64,000 bases of DNA. It comes from Phoebastria nigripes (lineage: Eukaryota > Chordata > Aves > Procellariiformes > Diomedeidae). The notes beneath the pieces were generated by a model. That model had not been told where the DNA came from. It made no database searches and worked only from the letters and a program-made list of their open reading frames with translations. The stretch is taken from assembly GCA_035582835.1 (NCBI GenBank), contig JAYKAV010002972.1, forward strand, positions 507,010 through 571,009, written 5' to 3'. Numbering within the stretch: position 1 is the first letter of the stretch; every line of letters starts with the position of its first letter. The position numbers and the translations under genes were made by a program. Shown here piece after piece: positions 37,205 through 50,584 of this stretch.

Positions 37205-37240
37205 ACAGGCCTGATTCTGCTTCCATTACAATCATTTGGA
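37205..37240. repeat. Relic of old amniote repeat (GCCTGATTCTGC-type)
   Basis: ACAGGCCTGATTCTGCTTCC begins a short segment like the terminal part of the same sauropsid repeat group. It is short, so the call is tentative. Confidence 0.35.
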
Positions 37241-37517
37241 TTTGTATGACTTTGTCCCAGCTTACTTCACAAGTAGTTAAGCTATTAAGAATTTCCAAGA
37301 CCAAGAGGGTAGTTTATTTCAGGGGGAAAAATATGACCTTTAAATGTAAGCAACTGATGAAGAAGAAACTTTTAAAATATATTATTTCAGTGCTCAACCT
37401 AAATTTCTTCACATGATGTTTTTGTGCAAAACTTTATTTTATTTTTCTAAACAACACTTGTCGTATTATTCAAATTTCAGATTTCATCCTCAGCTGTCTG
37501 ACTCAGCTGGAGATGGT

Positions 37518-37552
37518 GGAACTGATTTGCACCAGATAAGGATCTGCACCTT
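37518..37552. repeat. Relic of old amniote repeat (CACCAGATAAGGATCTG-type)
   Basis: GGAACTGATTTGCACCAGAT followed by AAGGATCTGCACC resembles the other terminus of the repeat seen at 15080-15136. With 37205-37240 it could mark the two ends of one element whose centre was replaced or eroded. Confidence 0.35.
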
Positions 37553-38059
37553 TAACAATAGTTGATATTCATAAGACTGTAGCCAATTGCACTCTGGACA
37601 ACCTTCCCTGGGCAGTATGTGCAAACAGATCCCAGATCAGTTCCTGCAGATTCTTGCTGGAATGCAGTTGTGTATCTATAAACCAGTTCAATATTTAGCA
37701 ATTTTTAAAAATTATTGCTTTTTCCTAAAGAGCAAGGGAGCATTTCTTCTGATTAAACTATTGTGTTGCAAGCTGTATTCTTGTTGCATAGCACTAGAGA
37801 CTGGTTCAGCAAGATGGCTTCCATCATCTGTTAGAGTAAAAAAATCTACTGTGGAAACTTGAGGATAATTTTATGAAACAAGTTGGCATGTTAGTAATAT
37901 TTTCTATTGCTTCATTGCCTTGGGAAATAAGTTAGTGGGTTAAAGGAGAAGATAAATAAGAAAACATACTGGGAGACTTTAGCACTGGCAATAATTAAAG
38001 CATTTTCTTAAGAAATTATAAAAGACAAGAACAGAAAGACATAAAATGGCTATACTGAT

Positions 38060-38480
38060 TTATGCCAAAGGTTTTTCTTGTTCAGAATCCTATTTCTGAC
38101 AATGGTCCATAGTAGAAGTCCTATAAGAACAGAGCTTGTATAAGTTCTCCAGGACAGTATATTCTCCAAGATATCCACAGCTTAGGAACTTCCTGAGGTA
38201 AGTTTATACGTAGACAATTGTACTTTATAGTCACTGCTGGACCCAACCCTCGTGCATTTATCTAACATCATTTAAAAACCATTTATATTTTTGGCCTCCA
38301 CAACATCCTGTGGCAATGAGTTCCATAATTTTATTACACATCATGAGAAAAAGTACTTCCTTTTGTTTGTTTGTCCCTAAGGGAAACAGGGACAAATGAA
38401 AAGGCNCTGTATTTACCCAGTAACGGGTAACCCTGCTGTGGGAGACACTTGCAGAGCTGCACAAGGAAGATACTGATTCT
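38060..38480 (-). mobile_element. Old CR1-like LINE 3' relic
   Basis: The plus-strand text TTTGGCCTCCACAACATCCT, followed by GTGGCAATGAGTTCC and AAAAAGTACTTCCTTTTGTT, matches an old amniote CR1-like 3' region read in reverse. On the minus strand a frame resembling KLWNSLPQDVVEA is discernible next to a YFF-type motif, with frameshifts. The flanking CCTATTTCTGACAATGGTCC (from about 38088) fits the same element's terminal part. Degradation is much stronger than in the copies at 9.7 and 19.8 kb, which implies an old insertion. Family assignment is from memory of the pattern. Confidence 0.55.
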
Positions 38481-39482
38481 GACCACAGCTTTGCAGCTAG
38501 GAGAGCGAGGGGGCAGTCACAGCACAGTCCAAAGATTGAGCTGAAATTTTGCAGTAGGGGAAAGCAGAGAAGTCCCTACTCGTAATGTGTCGTAGAGTTT
38601 CTCCTTTTGTCAATGCTCTCTTTTCAATCCTGGATATCTGTGTGCCACAAACTAATGCCAGATGTTTATCCACATGTATCCAGTGAGAAATTTAAGTGAC
38701 TGAAAAAAAGGCTTTATCTCATGTGCACTCCACTGAAGAGCCCCAGTCTGCTATGGAAATACATGAACAGGAAATTGTATGGATCCTAAAGGCAGAGCAG
38801 AACACAGCCTGCAGTGTGGCGAGCAGCATGTTTTCATACGCTGTGGTTTGTCCTTTTTGAAGTGGTCATGTAATGAGCTGAAAATATCTACATGTTTAGA
38901 TAGTAAACATGCATGTAAGACTGCTGGTAGTGAATTTCCACTTTGAAGAGTGTGACTTGCTAAATGGACAGCTACAGCCTGACACCCTCACACCTTCCCT
39001 TTCTAGAAACAAAAAGAAAAAAACCCAACGCTTCTCCTCAACTTATTCCCACATTTCTTCTATTTACCAAATACAAAGCAAATGTGTTGTACTTACTTTT
39101 TCAATGCCCAAATGATTAAAACTTCACACTATAAAACTGCTAACCACAGAATTTGAAAATTGTCATTGCTTAACTGGAAAGTATTCTAAGTGCTTTCAGA
39201 CAGAAAACATGTCTTCATAGCCAAACTCTAAGGAACGAAGGCAGTGGCAGCACTTTGAAATATAAGCTATATTCTATAAGCATTGATTTTCAGTAAAAAT
39301 AATTGGCATTCACCCAATTACCTAGNGCCTCTGAGGGTCAGATTCTCAAGGCTTTTCCCAGGCTTGAAAAGGAGGACTACTGTACATGGTACCAGGTAGA
39401 AAATGTTGGTTTTACAGCTTTTGGCTGCATGTAAAGCTTCTGGTAAGTAATAGATAAAATATGAGCACTGCAAGTAATTGAT

Positions 39483-39506
39483 GGAGAGAGGGAGAGAGGG
39501 AGATAG
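39483..39506 (+). repeat. GA-rich simple repeat
   Basis: A short GGAGAGA/GGGAGAGA repeat. Confidence 0.85.
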
Positions 39507-41634
39507 AAATACTGCTCTGAGTTTCCAATGAATGGCTACTGCTTAGACTCGTTCTAGGAACCTGAGTGCCTGGAAAGCACAAAATAATGGTAAATAAATG
39601 CAGCTGAAGATCTCTGGTGCTTAGGAATGTGAGTTAGCCAGTTGCCCATTGTCATTCTTTTATTTTCTGCACTACTTCAAGTAGTTCAGATCAGGTCTGG
39701 ATTCCAGTGTCTTAGCTTCTGTGGAAACAAGTATTACCAGACATGCCCTGTACTAAATAGCTAGCAGGGGGAAAAGGAAGAGGAAGGTAACAAACGTAGG
39801 TGGTTACCTAGACTTGGTATCTTATCTGTCTTTGCTTATTCTTAATATTTTATGGACAAGGGTATAATAATAACAGCAACAATTCACATAAACTATTTGT
39901 CAAATCAGAGTGAACTCTTCCATAGTCTTGACAGCAGAAAGGAATCCAGAGAAATATATGGAAGAAACCAAAGTACACCGAAGTTCAGCATACTTATACC
40001 CCAAGAAAGCAAGGGATGATAAAAGCTTCCTGACTGAAGTTTCTTACTCCTTATTCTACTATTCTATATAGTCTTTAAACAAACTATTATTATGCCATGT
40101 ATTTATATACAAATAAACTTATTTGGGGACAATGGCCACTGAATTAATTATCATGCATGAAAGTGGACAGAAAATTTTCATCTCACTTAATTCAAAAAGG
40201 CAATTCACTAGTGTGGCTGAGCAAATACAAGGTCCAATGAAAGACAAAAATATCACATTGAAATATGCCAATGAATCACCAATGAGAAGAAAAAAGGGAA
40301 AGTTTAGTCCTTGCAGATGCAAGGAGATACTTACTACTTAGCCAAGAATAAGTGATAACACCTAATCAAACAAAAAGACACCTTCAAGGAAGTGAAGGAA
40401 TTCTTATTTCAGTTGGGAGGAATAGTGAGGGTAATTCTTGTAGTTAAAAGGGCAAGAAATTAGATTGAAGGCAAGGGATCAAAACCTGGACTTCAAAGAA
40501 GACTTCAAGAGGACAACACTGCAAAGTTAACTTGCATCACCAGTGCACAGTAAATATTCAAAGGACATGCTCCTGAAAGGCCCTTCTAATGGAAAGCTCT
40601 CAGGGTATTCCAACAGAGGCCCCCAACTGGTATTGCTCCAGGTTATGTCTTCTGGATAAAGTCTTATGCTATGATCACCACCTTCTTGGAAGCTGAGAGC
40701 AAGTTAGCTAGGCACAAGGAGAAAGCCCCAACCAATACAGCCTTAAAACACACAGTTTAGTATACTTTCTTTTTCAATTCACTTACGTACTCAACAAACT
40801 TCTATAACGGTGTTATCTATTTGAATACAATGTCTTTATTTAACTGTTACCTTAAGCTGACTTAAACTAAGTATTATTTTAAGGTAACTGGATAACAGAA
40901 ATCTCCTTAGGTGGTGTGGAAAATTTATAAACGGGGGAAGTGGGGCACCTTTAATTCCCTATCTCTGCAGTATTTCCTCTGCTGTATTCAAAGAATAATA
41001 GAGGACATTTCAGCTTCTCAGTGGCAAGTTATTAGCATGCAGCAGGATATTGGTATATATGCTTGAACCTAAAGGTCAAAAGGAACGTGTGACAGATGTG
41101 ACAGGCCATCTGCAAAGAGCACAGATCTAGATATTATTCAGACCATCTGTCCTAGGCATCCCACACTGATGTCTGTAAAGGCAGACTCACAGTATTGCTG
41201 ATCTCTTCACTGCTTGTATAAGGCTTCTGGACTCCTAATATACCCATACAGCTCAGGTGCCTGGAGCTGGATGGTACACATAGTATGTTTCCCTTTCCCA
41301 TTCTGGCTGTCCCATCAAATAATAACTAAGCTGGGGTAATTACAGCTTGTTTTGGCTTGCTTTGCTAACCCCTTTATCATTTTAAATAGATGTGATTTTA
41401 ACCAGCTTCTAATTTAAGCTGTTAGAAAATGTGATCATGTGGTGTTAATTTTGACATGGGGCTGCCCATGTCAATAGCAATCTCTGCACGACAGTGTTTG
41501 GCATGCTGATCCTTGAAAGGAAACTGAAAAATAGCATGTGATTATCTGAGATAAACAGGCATGATGGAAACGCTCATTTTATAGTGCTGAGCTGAACAGA
41601 CACAGAACAAATTAGAAAATCCTGTGGTCTAGAG

Positions 41635-41712
41635 CTTANTGTGCCACTATCTCCATTTGGCATCTCCATGCCTTAGTTTCCTTTAGGAAAAATGGGGATT
41701 AACTCACGTTTA
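41635..41712 (+). mobile_element. MIR-like SINE fragment
   Basis: The stretch with CTCCATGCCTTAGTTTCC and, after a short indel, AAAAATGGGGATTAACTC resembles the MIR/CORE-SINE segment built on GCCTCAGTTTCC...AAATGGGGATAAT. It is short and diverged, so the call rests on this core only. Confidence 0.55.
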
Positions 41713-44700
41713 CATTTGAATAAAATAAATCCTGAGCTCTAAGTGTTCCCAATAGTTTTTTTATTCAGCTCTCTTATTTGGAACNGGCAATACTTTTCTA
41801 ACAACGAAGGACAATGGAGTAAGTACCTAGTAGAACAAGTCTGTAAAAAACCTCCTTGTTACAGAACAAGCTCTCAAAAACTCAATAGATCAAGAAAACA
41901 AAAAAAGATTTTTAATGATTAATCAGTTCTTGTAAAAAGCTCAAACTACAGCTGCGGGTATTAGGCCATTCATAAAAATGTTCTAAAACCAATAATAGGG
42001 TATGTTTCGACTTGAAGCAATTACATTTTTGTAACTGTTGAAGGCTGGCAAGTAAGGTCAACTTTTAGGCATATTTTTTATTCAGCTCTGTCTGTTTCTT
42101 GGTCCCTGTATTTTCTGAAACATTTAAATTTAGTCTGTAAAAAATGCAAATCAGTGATTGAAATTAATCAGAAGAGTCCCTTCTTTTTCCACTTTCTCAT
42201 ATAATTAAGGCAGGTAATATACAGGCTCTATTAGGACACATTTGATAAAGATACTGTAAAATAGATTTTCTAGAGAATAGAATGAATTAACAGTAGATCA
42301 GAGAAATCTGTGTGATGCGTATATTCTTACTGAGATAAATGGGACAATTTTTTTCTACCATTTTGTCAAAAGGATTTAGTTTAAAAGAGATAGGATAGCC
42401 ATTTGTTAAGTTCTAGTAGATTGGGCTTTATGTCTGGATTTGCAAAGGCTTGCACCCTAAACTTGGCTAAGTGGTAGCATCAAATTTTTGAAGTGGTTAC
42501 TAATTGAAACTACTGTCAGTTTAATGTCCCCCTCTCTGCTGCATTTTCAGATCCCTGTGTGTTTCATTCAAAAATTANATTATCTGAAAACTCTGCTGTA
42601 GGAAGTATGAGTTTAATCGTTTCAATGAGTAACAGACTAGTCAGTGAATCATTGAATTGATTGGATTGACCAATCTAGGCTTTGAGCTCACTAATTTTTC
42701 AGTATCTGAAGAAAATGAGATCAGTACATAACTATGNCACAGAGAGGTTTTTCTCCTGAGTGTGTGTAAATCCATTGGGTTATCATCTACTGTCAAAGTG
42801 TCCANTAACAGGAATGGACCTAGCTGCCACTGATAACAGTCAATCAGCCCCTTATTGCCTATAGTTCAAGGATCTGTTCTTTCAGTGACCCAATGACTGC
42901 CTAAGTTCTCTGTCTGTCCTTTTGCCAATTTCTGAATGAATGCAGGAGGCTGCAGCTGGTATTCTTTAGCTTAAACTCAATGCCATTGGCATTCTCCAAG
43001 CACACNGCTGCACTGAGTCCACATAAGTATGGGGATACCCAGTTTGAATACCCAGATAAATTCACCTGCAAATAGAAGCTGAAAGGTTTGCCTTTTCCAA
43101 GGTCATCTAAGCATAGGCAGCAGCAGTCTTGAGCATCTATGTGTGTTTTAACCATCAAATACTACTTACTTCCAAGTACCTAAGTAGTCTGAGAAGGGAG
43201 GAGCAGTGAAGGATTCTGTAACATTTGCTTGAATCTAGGTGCTTAAATGTTGCTTAAGTTGCACTCAAAGTGTTTAAATCCAGTTATGGATCTGACCAAA
43301 ATATTTGAGAGTTCAGTTATTCAAAACTCTCTAGAGGCAGCAATAATCTTATTGCTACGGACCACTACATATAAAATTGTAAAGCAAGGTAAATTATTCA
43401 TTACTTCCCTTGAATAAAAGTATTGTATTTCACTAACAAAATATTCAAACTGCTGTTGTTTTTGTTTGCCTCTATCATTGCAATACAAATAGATTTCCAG
43501 ATATAACTGACTTCTAAATATCAGTATATTTCGTTATCCAACTCAGCTGTGTGAAGTAAGTTCTATATTCTCTAGAAAATTATCTGTACTTGGGAAGTAC
43601 TTCCTGAATGGACTTACTACTTCAGATATCACTGGTAATTTCAAATAAGTTTTAAATCTTTCAACTACTATACTCCAATTTATTTTATAAATGTTTATTG
43701 GAAGATGATTGCAAAACCTTGTGCAAACTAGCTAAAAACCCGGGTTGCTGATGCCATTAAAAATCCACTTACAATATGTATCCAATGTCTAAACCTAAAG
43801 GCAATAATTCAAGTCTGAAAATAACCACACTCAGTTTCACATTTTGGTAATAACATNGTGATTGCTGTTTACTTCCCCTTGTGTTATATGTATTACAAAG
43901 CATCAGCATTTGGAGGAAAGCAATTTAACATGCATGGGGTATCAATCTCAAAAGAGATTTGCATATGTATAGGTATATAGCATTCATCATGCTAAGCCTA
44001 TTTCAAGTTTTACATTATATAACATTCACATATGCATATAATATATATACATACATGATACTTTTTACAGTTACTATGTGCAGTGACTTGCCACTTAGTT
44101 TTGTTTTTTGAGCTTTTAAGGAAACCATGTATTTGTGTCCTTTCCTGGCAAAGTGGATAAAAATGCATTAGAATAAATATGATCCATTATACCATATCAG
44201 TATCCTCTAGAACCTGTATAAATAAATATCTGGTATTTTTAGCTTAGACATAGGTGTCTAATGAAGTATTTTCAACAATAATCCATTCCTTATGATAGTT
44301 CCTATCTTTTCAGTAATGTCATTGATAACTATTAATATTAATGAAATCTAAAATGCAGTCTTCAGTGTAACATTATACAATCAGGTAAAATGTGAGCAAA
44401 TCAGTCAAACTCATAGGAGAAAAATATTTAAATGTTAAACTTCTATTAATTAAAAATATTTATTGGAAACCATTTCCTACTGCTTGGGTTAGAAGGGATT
44501 CACACGTGAAAGAAAGGCCAAATCAGTCCAGGTAATGAATTTATTCTCCACTCCAAATTCTTGTGAATGTAATTTTGCCACCCTTAGTCACAGAAAACCC
44601 ACATCAGAAAAGTATCTCCTTGTTGGAGAGTATTGAGACCAAAGTCACAAAAATTTATCTAAGTGGGCAGGAGCAAAGCTGAGACCACAGAGAGCTGGAT

Positions 44701-45369
44701 CCCATTCCCATTTTAGGTGAATTTTTTTTGCCATGGTAAAATCAATTAACCTATACTGTTACTTAATTTTCTTTCTTTGAAATAGGCCTTGCAACTGCCT
44801 ACCTGACAGAAGTTGTGCCAATGGTCCAGAGACACGTAGGTATTACAGTGATGAGAGGTGTGGAGGTTCTTGAGGTAGATACATCTGTGCTTTTTGTACC
44901 AGAAAATGATTTTTTTTTGCTTACTCAGAGGGGAGGAATTTTATATCTAAATTACAGCACTTGTGAGTTTGCAGTCCAGTGTTGTAACTCTGGTGGTGCC
45001 TGAAACACAGCAAAACTCCATGTATTCAGAAAGAGTAAAGAGAGACACTACTGTAGTGTGCTGAGCACAGCACAGTTCAGAGGCCGGGTCATGTTGAAAG
45101 CCTGTTAAAAACATCATCACTCAAACACCTGACATTAGTAGGCCATCAGATCTACAGTGATGATCCTGAGAACTGTTTCTTTCTCTGACACATATACTGC
45201 AAAAGACTTTGGTCTGGGTGTGTTTTTCATTCTCATTCTCATTAGCAGAAAATTACTCCCAGAGCAATATGACAGTATCTCATTTAAACAGTCAATTCCA
45301 CAAACAATGGTGCAGAAAACTGATTTTTTATTTTGGGGGGGTCATTCATTTCAAATTGACCTGTTTAAA

Positions 45370-45399
45370 GTTTTGTTTTGTTTTGTTTTGTTTTGTTTT
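45370..45399 (+). repeat. (GTTTT)6 microsatellite
   Basis: Six perfect GTTTT units. Several overlapping short open frames here are repeat-derived. Confidence 0.97.
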
Positions 45400-45914
45400 A
45401 CAATTAGCAAACTGAAATAATTCAGTTTCAATTGGGAGAAAGTTAGAGGGTTTAGCCATTGAACATTCTGGGTTCTGACCCATACCTTTTAGATACACAC
45501 TTGAAGGTGTGAAGGTAGCTTAAAACCCTTCATTGATGCAGACAAAGCTGATTTTTTAATATAGGCCTTCTATAGGTAAGTGGCATTATCTACACATTTT
45601 TGGAAGACACGACGACTCTGTGCTTGTATTAGGCATGAATTAGTGCATGAACGTCTTTGTGAATCCAACCACCCTCAAATCTGTGTGGTTCTTTTTCGGA
45701 AAGTTGAAGCAAATTGAATTGTTCTAAAAACCTTTTCTTTTGTATTTTATTTGTCAAACAGTTTCAGTCAAACTATACTGTATTATTTAAATAAAAGTGT
45801 ATCCAAACTTCTTTATGTTTGTTTAGAGCCAAATGGATCTATCAGATCTATTCCTGCGCCATCAGCTTAGCCTCTTCTAACTACAGCCCCGTTGTTTTCT
45901 TATTTCATATTCTT

Positions 45915-46075
45915 TAATGTATTTATCTATGCAACACCTTTTGGAAGTAAGAAAATGTCATTATTCTCATTTTGCAGAGGAGAAAACTGAATCATGGGGT
46001 CTCTGGTTCACACAGTAAGTCAGTTAGTTAAATAAATGCAGGTTGGACCCTATCTGGCTCATCACATGCAGCTAA
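45915..46075 (-). mobile_element. MIR-like SINE relic
   Basis: Read on the plus strand, the text runs ATTATTCTCATTTTGCAGAG, GAGAAAACTGAATCATGGGG, then GTTCACACAGTAAGTCAGTT. This is the order of the complement of the MIR core, with the usual landmarks of CATTTTACAGA, GAAACTGA and TCACACAG. The element is therefore on the minus strand. MIR-type SINEs predate the split of mammals and reptiles and are rare and strongly decayed in birds. Confidence 0.75.
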
Positions 46076-49000
46076 GTCAGGTCCATCCTTTCAGACTACA
46101 GAGATGACAGCAGTAGGTTAATGTAGTGATGAGAGTGCACTAATAATGTGCCAATACAAATATGATCCCTGAATAGAAAGTATGGAATATTAACACAATG
46201 GCTGGCAGGGAAATCTGACTGGTGCACTGAGTTGATGAAATGTGTTCTTTCACCACTTGTTAGTTCTATAAAATCAATGCAATTGAATAACAACAAAAAA
46301 AAAATCTGGATGCATTGCACTGTTTTACAAAGATAATTTTCAGAGGATCAAACAACTGGACTCCAAACTCCCAGATGGCACAGACTTATCTCACATTTTG
46401 CCGTAAGATTCAAACTATCCCAACAGCTAAAACTAAATGTTGTTAAAATAATGTCGGCATTAAAATGTAAGAAACAAACACGGACACATAGAAAATGAGT
46501 ACCTGAGGGAGTCTCATAGCTTCATATTATAAATATGTTGCAGAAAGCTGGATAGTCAGAAATAAAAAAGAGGTGACAAACCAAGACATTTCTAATCCCC
46601 ACAGGAGGCCATGATGCTCGAGTGAGTTTTGTTCCTCGCCTGCACAGCGTACTGGAACTCCTGGAGTATTGAAATACCATGAGGAAAACACAGAGATTTC
46701 CTAAACTTAACAAAGTCAATCCATTAAAAAAATGTTAACGGTGCTTCTGTAACACATTAGACGTTGTAACAAGCTAAACATTAAGAAAATATATTTCATT
46801 TAAATTCAGTATCAGTTTCACAACAATTTACACACTAGTGTTTGATAAATATGTATGAAAAATTACAGAAATTCATTTACAGGCCTATTTTATCTATTCC
46901 ATTGAGCTGAAATGATAAGTCCAGTAAGATATATAACTTTAAAAAGGGGTTAATTTGAGCATTTAAAAATGCACATATTAACCTCTGACACTGAGAAAAA
47001 ACATGAATAACTATGACAAATCAAGACATATTCTAAAGGCCTTTAAATAAAAGATGGGATAACAAGGTTTTGTTTATAAAGTATAATCTTTCTGAAGCTC
47101 AGCAAATGCAAAGACATATATGAGAATATATATAAGAATGTTAAATACATATAAGAATCACCAGCTATGTCTATGTGTTCAGTCCCTTGGCAACTTTAAA
47201 TGTGCACCAGCTTTACTCTTTCAGTGTATGAGGAAGACATAGCACTATCTCGTAATTAGTCTGACGGGATCAGCGCTGGCAGGCAGTGATGCAGGTCAGC
47301 AGTTCTGGCAGCAGAGATCACGCGTGGCTGGCTGAGCCTCTCAGAATTTGCTCAGACAAATTTCCCAGCTTGTGCTGATNGAGCCATGAGTGAAGGAGGA
47401 TTGGTACACAGAAATCTTTGAGAAACGTAGAAATGTTTACTGAGAAAAACCTGTCTGAAGATGAAGATAACTGATGAAAACTGCTGCTTTCTGTTGAACT
47501 GCCCTTTGAGGGGTGGGGAGGGACNGCTGCAGAGCCCGGCAGGAGGAACAGGAGCCACTGATCTGCAGGAGGTCCTGAACCTGCCGAGGAAGCGTGTCTG
47601 CAGCGGCATGCGTTAGCGTGTGCCATGCGATCCTCTCCAGTGACATTCAGTCCAAGTGAGAAGAAAAAGGTTGGGCCACATTACGGGAGCTTGGGGGGAC
47701 CATAAATGCTTCATTTGTGCTACAGTGCTAGGGAAATGATGAGAAAGGAAAGCCTTCTGACCTTCTCATTTGCATACATATGCAGCAATTGCTAGGGTCA
47801 AATCCTTACAATAATTCTACTCTCACTGGAATGTAAATAAAGAATATCACACTCTCCCTGCCCTGCTTCCTCTCCTGGATAATGCATCTGGTCCCCTATG
47901 GACACATATGGCAAAAGTATCATTTATTTCAAAAAAAGCAAAATGTGTATCCCAGCTAGTCCAGCTGAGGGGTAAGACACCTGAAGAGCACCCTGCAGAG
48001 CAGGATCATTGCACGTGCATTTGCCAAAGTGGGGGGCAGTCTGAGGATGGGTGTGAGATGCATGGAGAAAAGCAAGAAATTCTGCTCTCTGCACCTCCCC
48101 TGAGAAAGGAGAATTCAAGGTGAAAACCCAAAGTGTAAATAAGGATCCCAGTATTATGAAAATCCTCCCTGTCCCGTTCTGGTGAAGGAACAAAATATCA
48201 TCCTGGCAGAGCTATCTTGGGGTCAAGGAGCTGAGATTTCCCACTCCAATATGTCTGTCTAATATCCAAGCCAGTTCCTAAGGCCAGGCACTGAGCAGAC
48301 GACTGGCTCCCAGCAGCGCCATCTTTCATTCTTTACTCAGCCAAAATGCCCTTTTGGTTCCACTGGTGATTCTGCCTACATANGTGCATAAGGTCAATCC
48401 TGAAATCAATAAATAGCTGGGCGCTCTAGGCACTCTGAATCACTTTTGCATTCACTTTCGTGCATCCAGATGACATAGCAACCTTCCAAGGAGTGGCCAA
48501 AAGGTGACTGGTTTTGGCTGAAATGCTAATAACCATCTTAAAGTGATCTTTACTTGTTTCCATAGTGATATGCTACTGAAGAAAAGGTGGACTGACAAGA
48601 AGAAATATGCAAATTGTTTACTTTTTCAGTCCATTGATGCCATTTTGCATATTCTTTCATTCTAGCCATTAAAAATCTCCTGTTGCCTCTGTGCAGTCAT
48701 TGGGCTGTGTGGAAAGGTAAACACTGAAGTCTTTATTCTTCTGGTAGCTGACAGCTTCTCTCCTTGGGGAATGAAAAAACCTGTCTTTTTTTTCCTCTTG
48801 TCAAAAAACAATAGAGATTGCATTAGTCACAGAGAATATGGAAATCTGCCAGGAAAAGAAAATAAGTAGTACCCCTGTAGAAACCTAATAAAAATGTCCA
48901 TTAGGCTTTTGGAAATGACCCTTAACTACCAGCCAAAGCATAATGAAATTGGCAAAACACGAAAAGCAAAGTCTCATTTTGCTTTGCAGCTTTCAAGTGA

Positions 49001-50391
49001 CCCACAAACCTTGTTAAAAAGGATCAGCGGTGGCAAATATAGACTCTGCCAAAGTTCTTTGGCAACATGTCCCAAAAATCTGAAAGAGAACAGGTTTACA
49101 TAGAAGCAACAAGCTTGCTGGTAAGGTTAGCCGCTGTCAACATCTCTCACACTACAAACAGAAAAATCCCTTTTGACTTGTTTTCTTAATGAGTTATCCT
49201 GTTGAATTTATTTCATCCACAGTCCATGGGAGCAGGTCCTGCAGTTCTTTATTCAGATAAAATCCAGATGAAACAAATGAAGGGGGGTGCTGCCTGAGAA
49301 AGGAGGACAGCATTGGACTTTCTGGAGCAACTGTTGTGTGTTAGTTGTAAGGAAATATTTTTTTAAAAAAACAGTGCTCTATAGCATTTACCATTTTATT
49401 GTACACATTAGTGTTCATAAACTATAATTAAGGGTAGATTTTACCCTGAATTAAACCAAACAAAAAAATTCCAGAACTCAATTCTCCACTTCCCGCTAGC
49501 TGTTTATGTCTGTGAGAAGGCAGGATCAGGATTTCACCTTAGATTTCCTTCTAGAAAATACAGTCCAACTCAAGTGCAGGCTATGGGTTTGTACAGTAGA
49601 TATTTATGTTATGAAAGAGTTCTGGCTAACTGTTCCTCTCAGGTCTTAAAATATGTTAGCTTTTGAAAAATTCAGTGTTTTACTGTAAAGTTGTGAGAAA
49701 AAAAATCCTACCCTATTTCTTTACACAAAAATTGCAAATAATATCATGCAAAATCATCCTCACATGCCATTTCTTATTTTCAATAAAAAAGGAAAAAACC
49801 AGCAGAAGAGAACAATACATATGCTTAGCCATACTGAGGCAACAGGGTGAAGGAGGAGGGAAGATGTGGTGTATTTGGACTGGTAGGGTTTTTTGATGAA
49901 TCTGCAGAGCTGATTTTTCTTTAGATAGTCCTGAGGACTCCATCATGCGATTGAAGCCCATAGGAGTACTACTGAGAGTATGGTTTTCAAGACTGAACCA
50001 TCAGATTATAACAAAGCAATCTGATTTTCCCTGAAACTCCATGTTTGTACAGACCTTTATTCATTGTGTGTCCTGCTCTATTTGTGGACCGTGACTGCAG
50101 AATTTTAATGAGCCCCATGCAGAGCTCTTTTCAGAGCCGGCTTTGCAAAAAGGCATGTCACACTGAGAAATTCCTTGTGTGCCACTGCTTTATTGTTTTG
50201 TGCAGAAGTTTAAGCCTATCTTGATTTCACTCCATACATTTCCTTGTTCCTACTGTATAGAGCTGATAAATTGTCCACCCCTGAAGAAGTTCGGCTTCGT
50301 GGTTATTCATTCTCACCCACCCTCCCTGTTTTCCTTTCATGCCAAGGCAGGTAAAACTGCCTTAGAAATCTGCCAACCTACACAATTCAAA

Positions 50392-50512
50392 GACAACACT
50401 GGAGTTTGAGTGCTTTTGTCTTTGTTTAAGACTGAATTCCCAAAACAGGAAATATTTAGCTATAAAATTCAATCTGAGATCAGCCAGAAGCCAATGGAAA
50501 TGTCTTTCTGAG
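50392..50512 (+). repeat. Unclassified dispersed repeat, copy A
   Basis: This stretch aligns with 52098-52222 over about 120 nt with small indels. Shared blocks are TGGAGTTTGAGTGCTT, GACTGAA, TTAGCTATAAAATTCAATCT (CTAGCTATGAAATTTGATCT in copy B) and a glutamate-codon-like GATCAG/AATCAGATGCC block. I do not recognise the family. Strand is arbitrary. Confidence 0.6.
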
Positions 50513-50525
50513 TAAAAACTGGAAG

Positions 50526-50584
50526 ACAGGGCTGTTAATCATTGACTACTGAAAAACAGGGCTGTTTGTTAGTCACTGACTACT
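50526..50584 (+). repeat. Two-copy tandem repeat
   Basis: Two adjacent units begin ACAGGGCTGTT and end TTGACTACT or CACTGACTACT (50526-50550 and 50556-50584). They lie just after dispersed-repeat copy A. Confidence 0.8.

Larger units (their letters stand above)
36001..50000 (-). other. ANGPT1: ANGPT1 intron 1, 36-50 kb
   Basis: This stretch contains a 30-bp-spaced tandem duplication (36406-36455), an old CR1-like relic (38060-38480), MIR-like SINE relics (41635-41712 and 45915-46075), repeat relics near 37.2 and 37.5 kb, a (GTTTT)6 run (45370-45399) and a GC- and CpG-richer patch (47260-47650). The remainder is AT-rich sequence without a gene. Confidence 0.7.

Noticed and set aside
44815..45003. 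Open frame after a TTTGAAATAG acceptor-like site near 44786.
   Set aside because: The acceptor tract is poor, the frame lacks homology and no donor sits at a sensible position before the stop.
47318..47646. Possible ANGPT1 exon 1 in the GC-richer patch, three minus-strand frames.
   Set aside because: None of the frames has a hydrophobic signal peptide followed by the conserved ANGPT1 N-terminal region, and none ends at a donor in phase 0.
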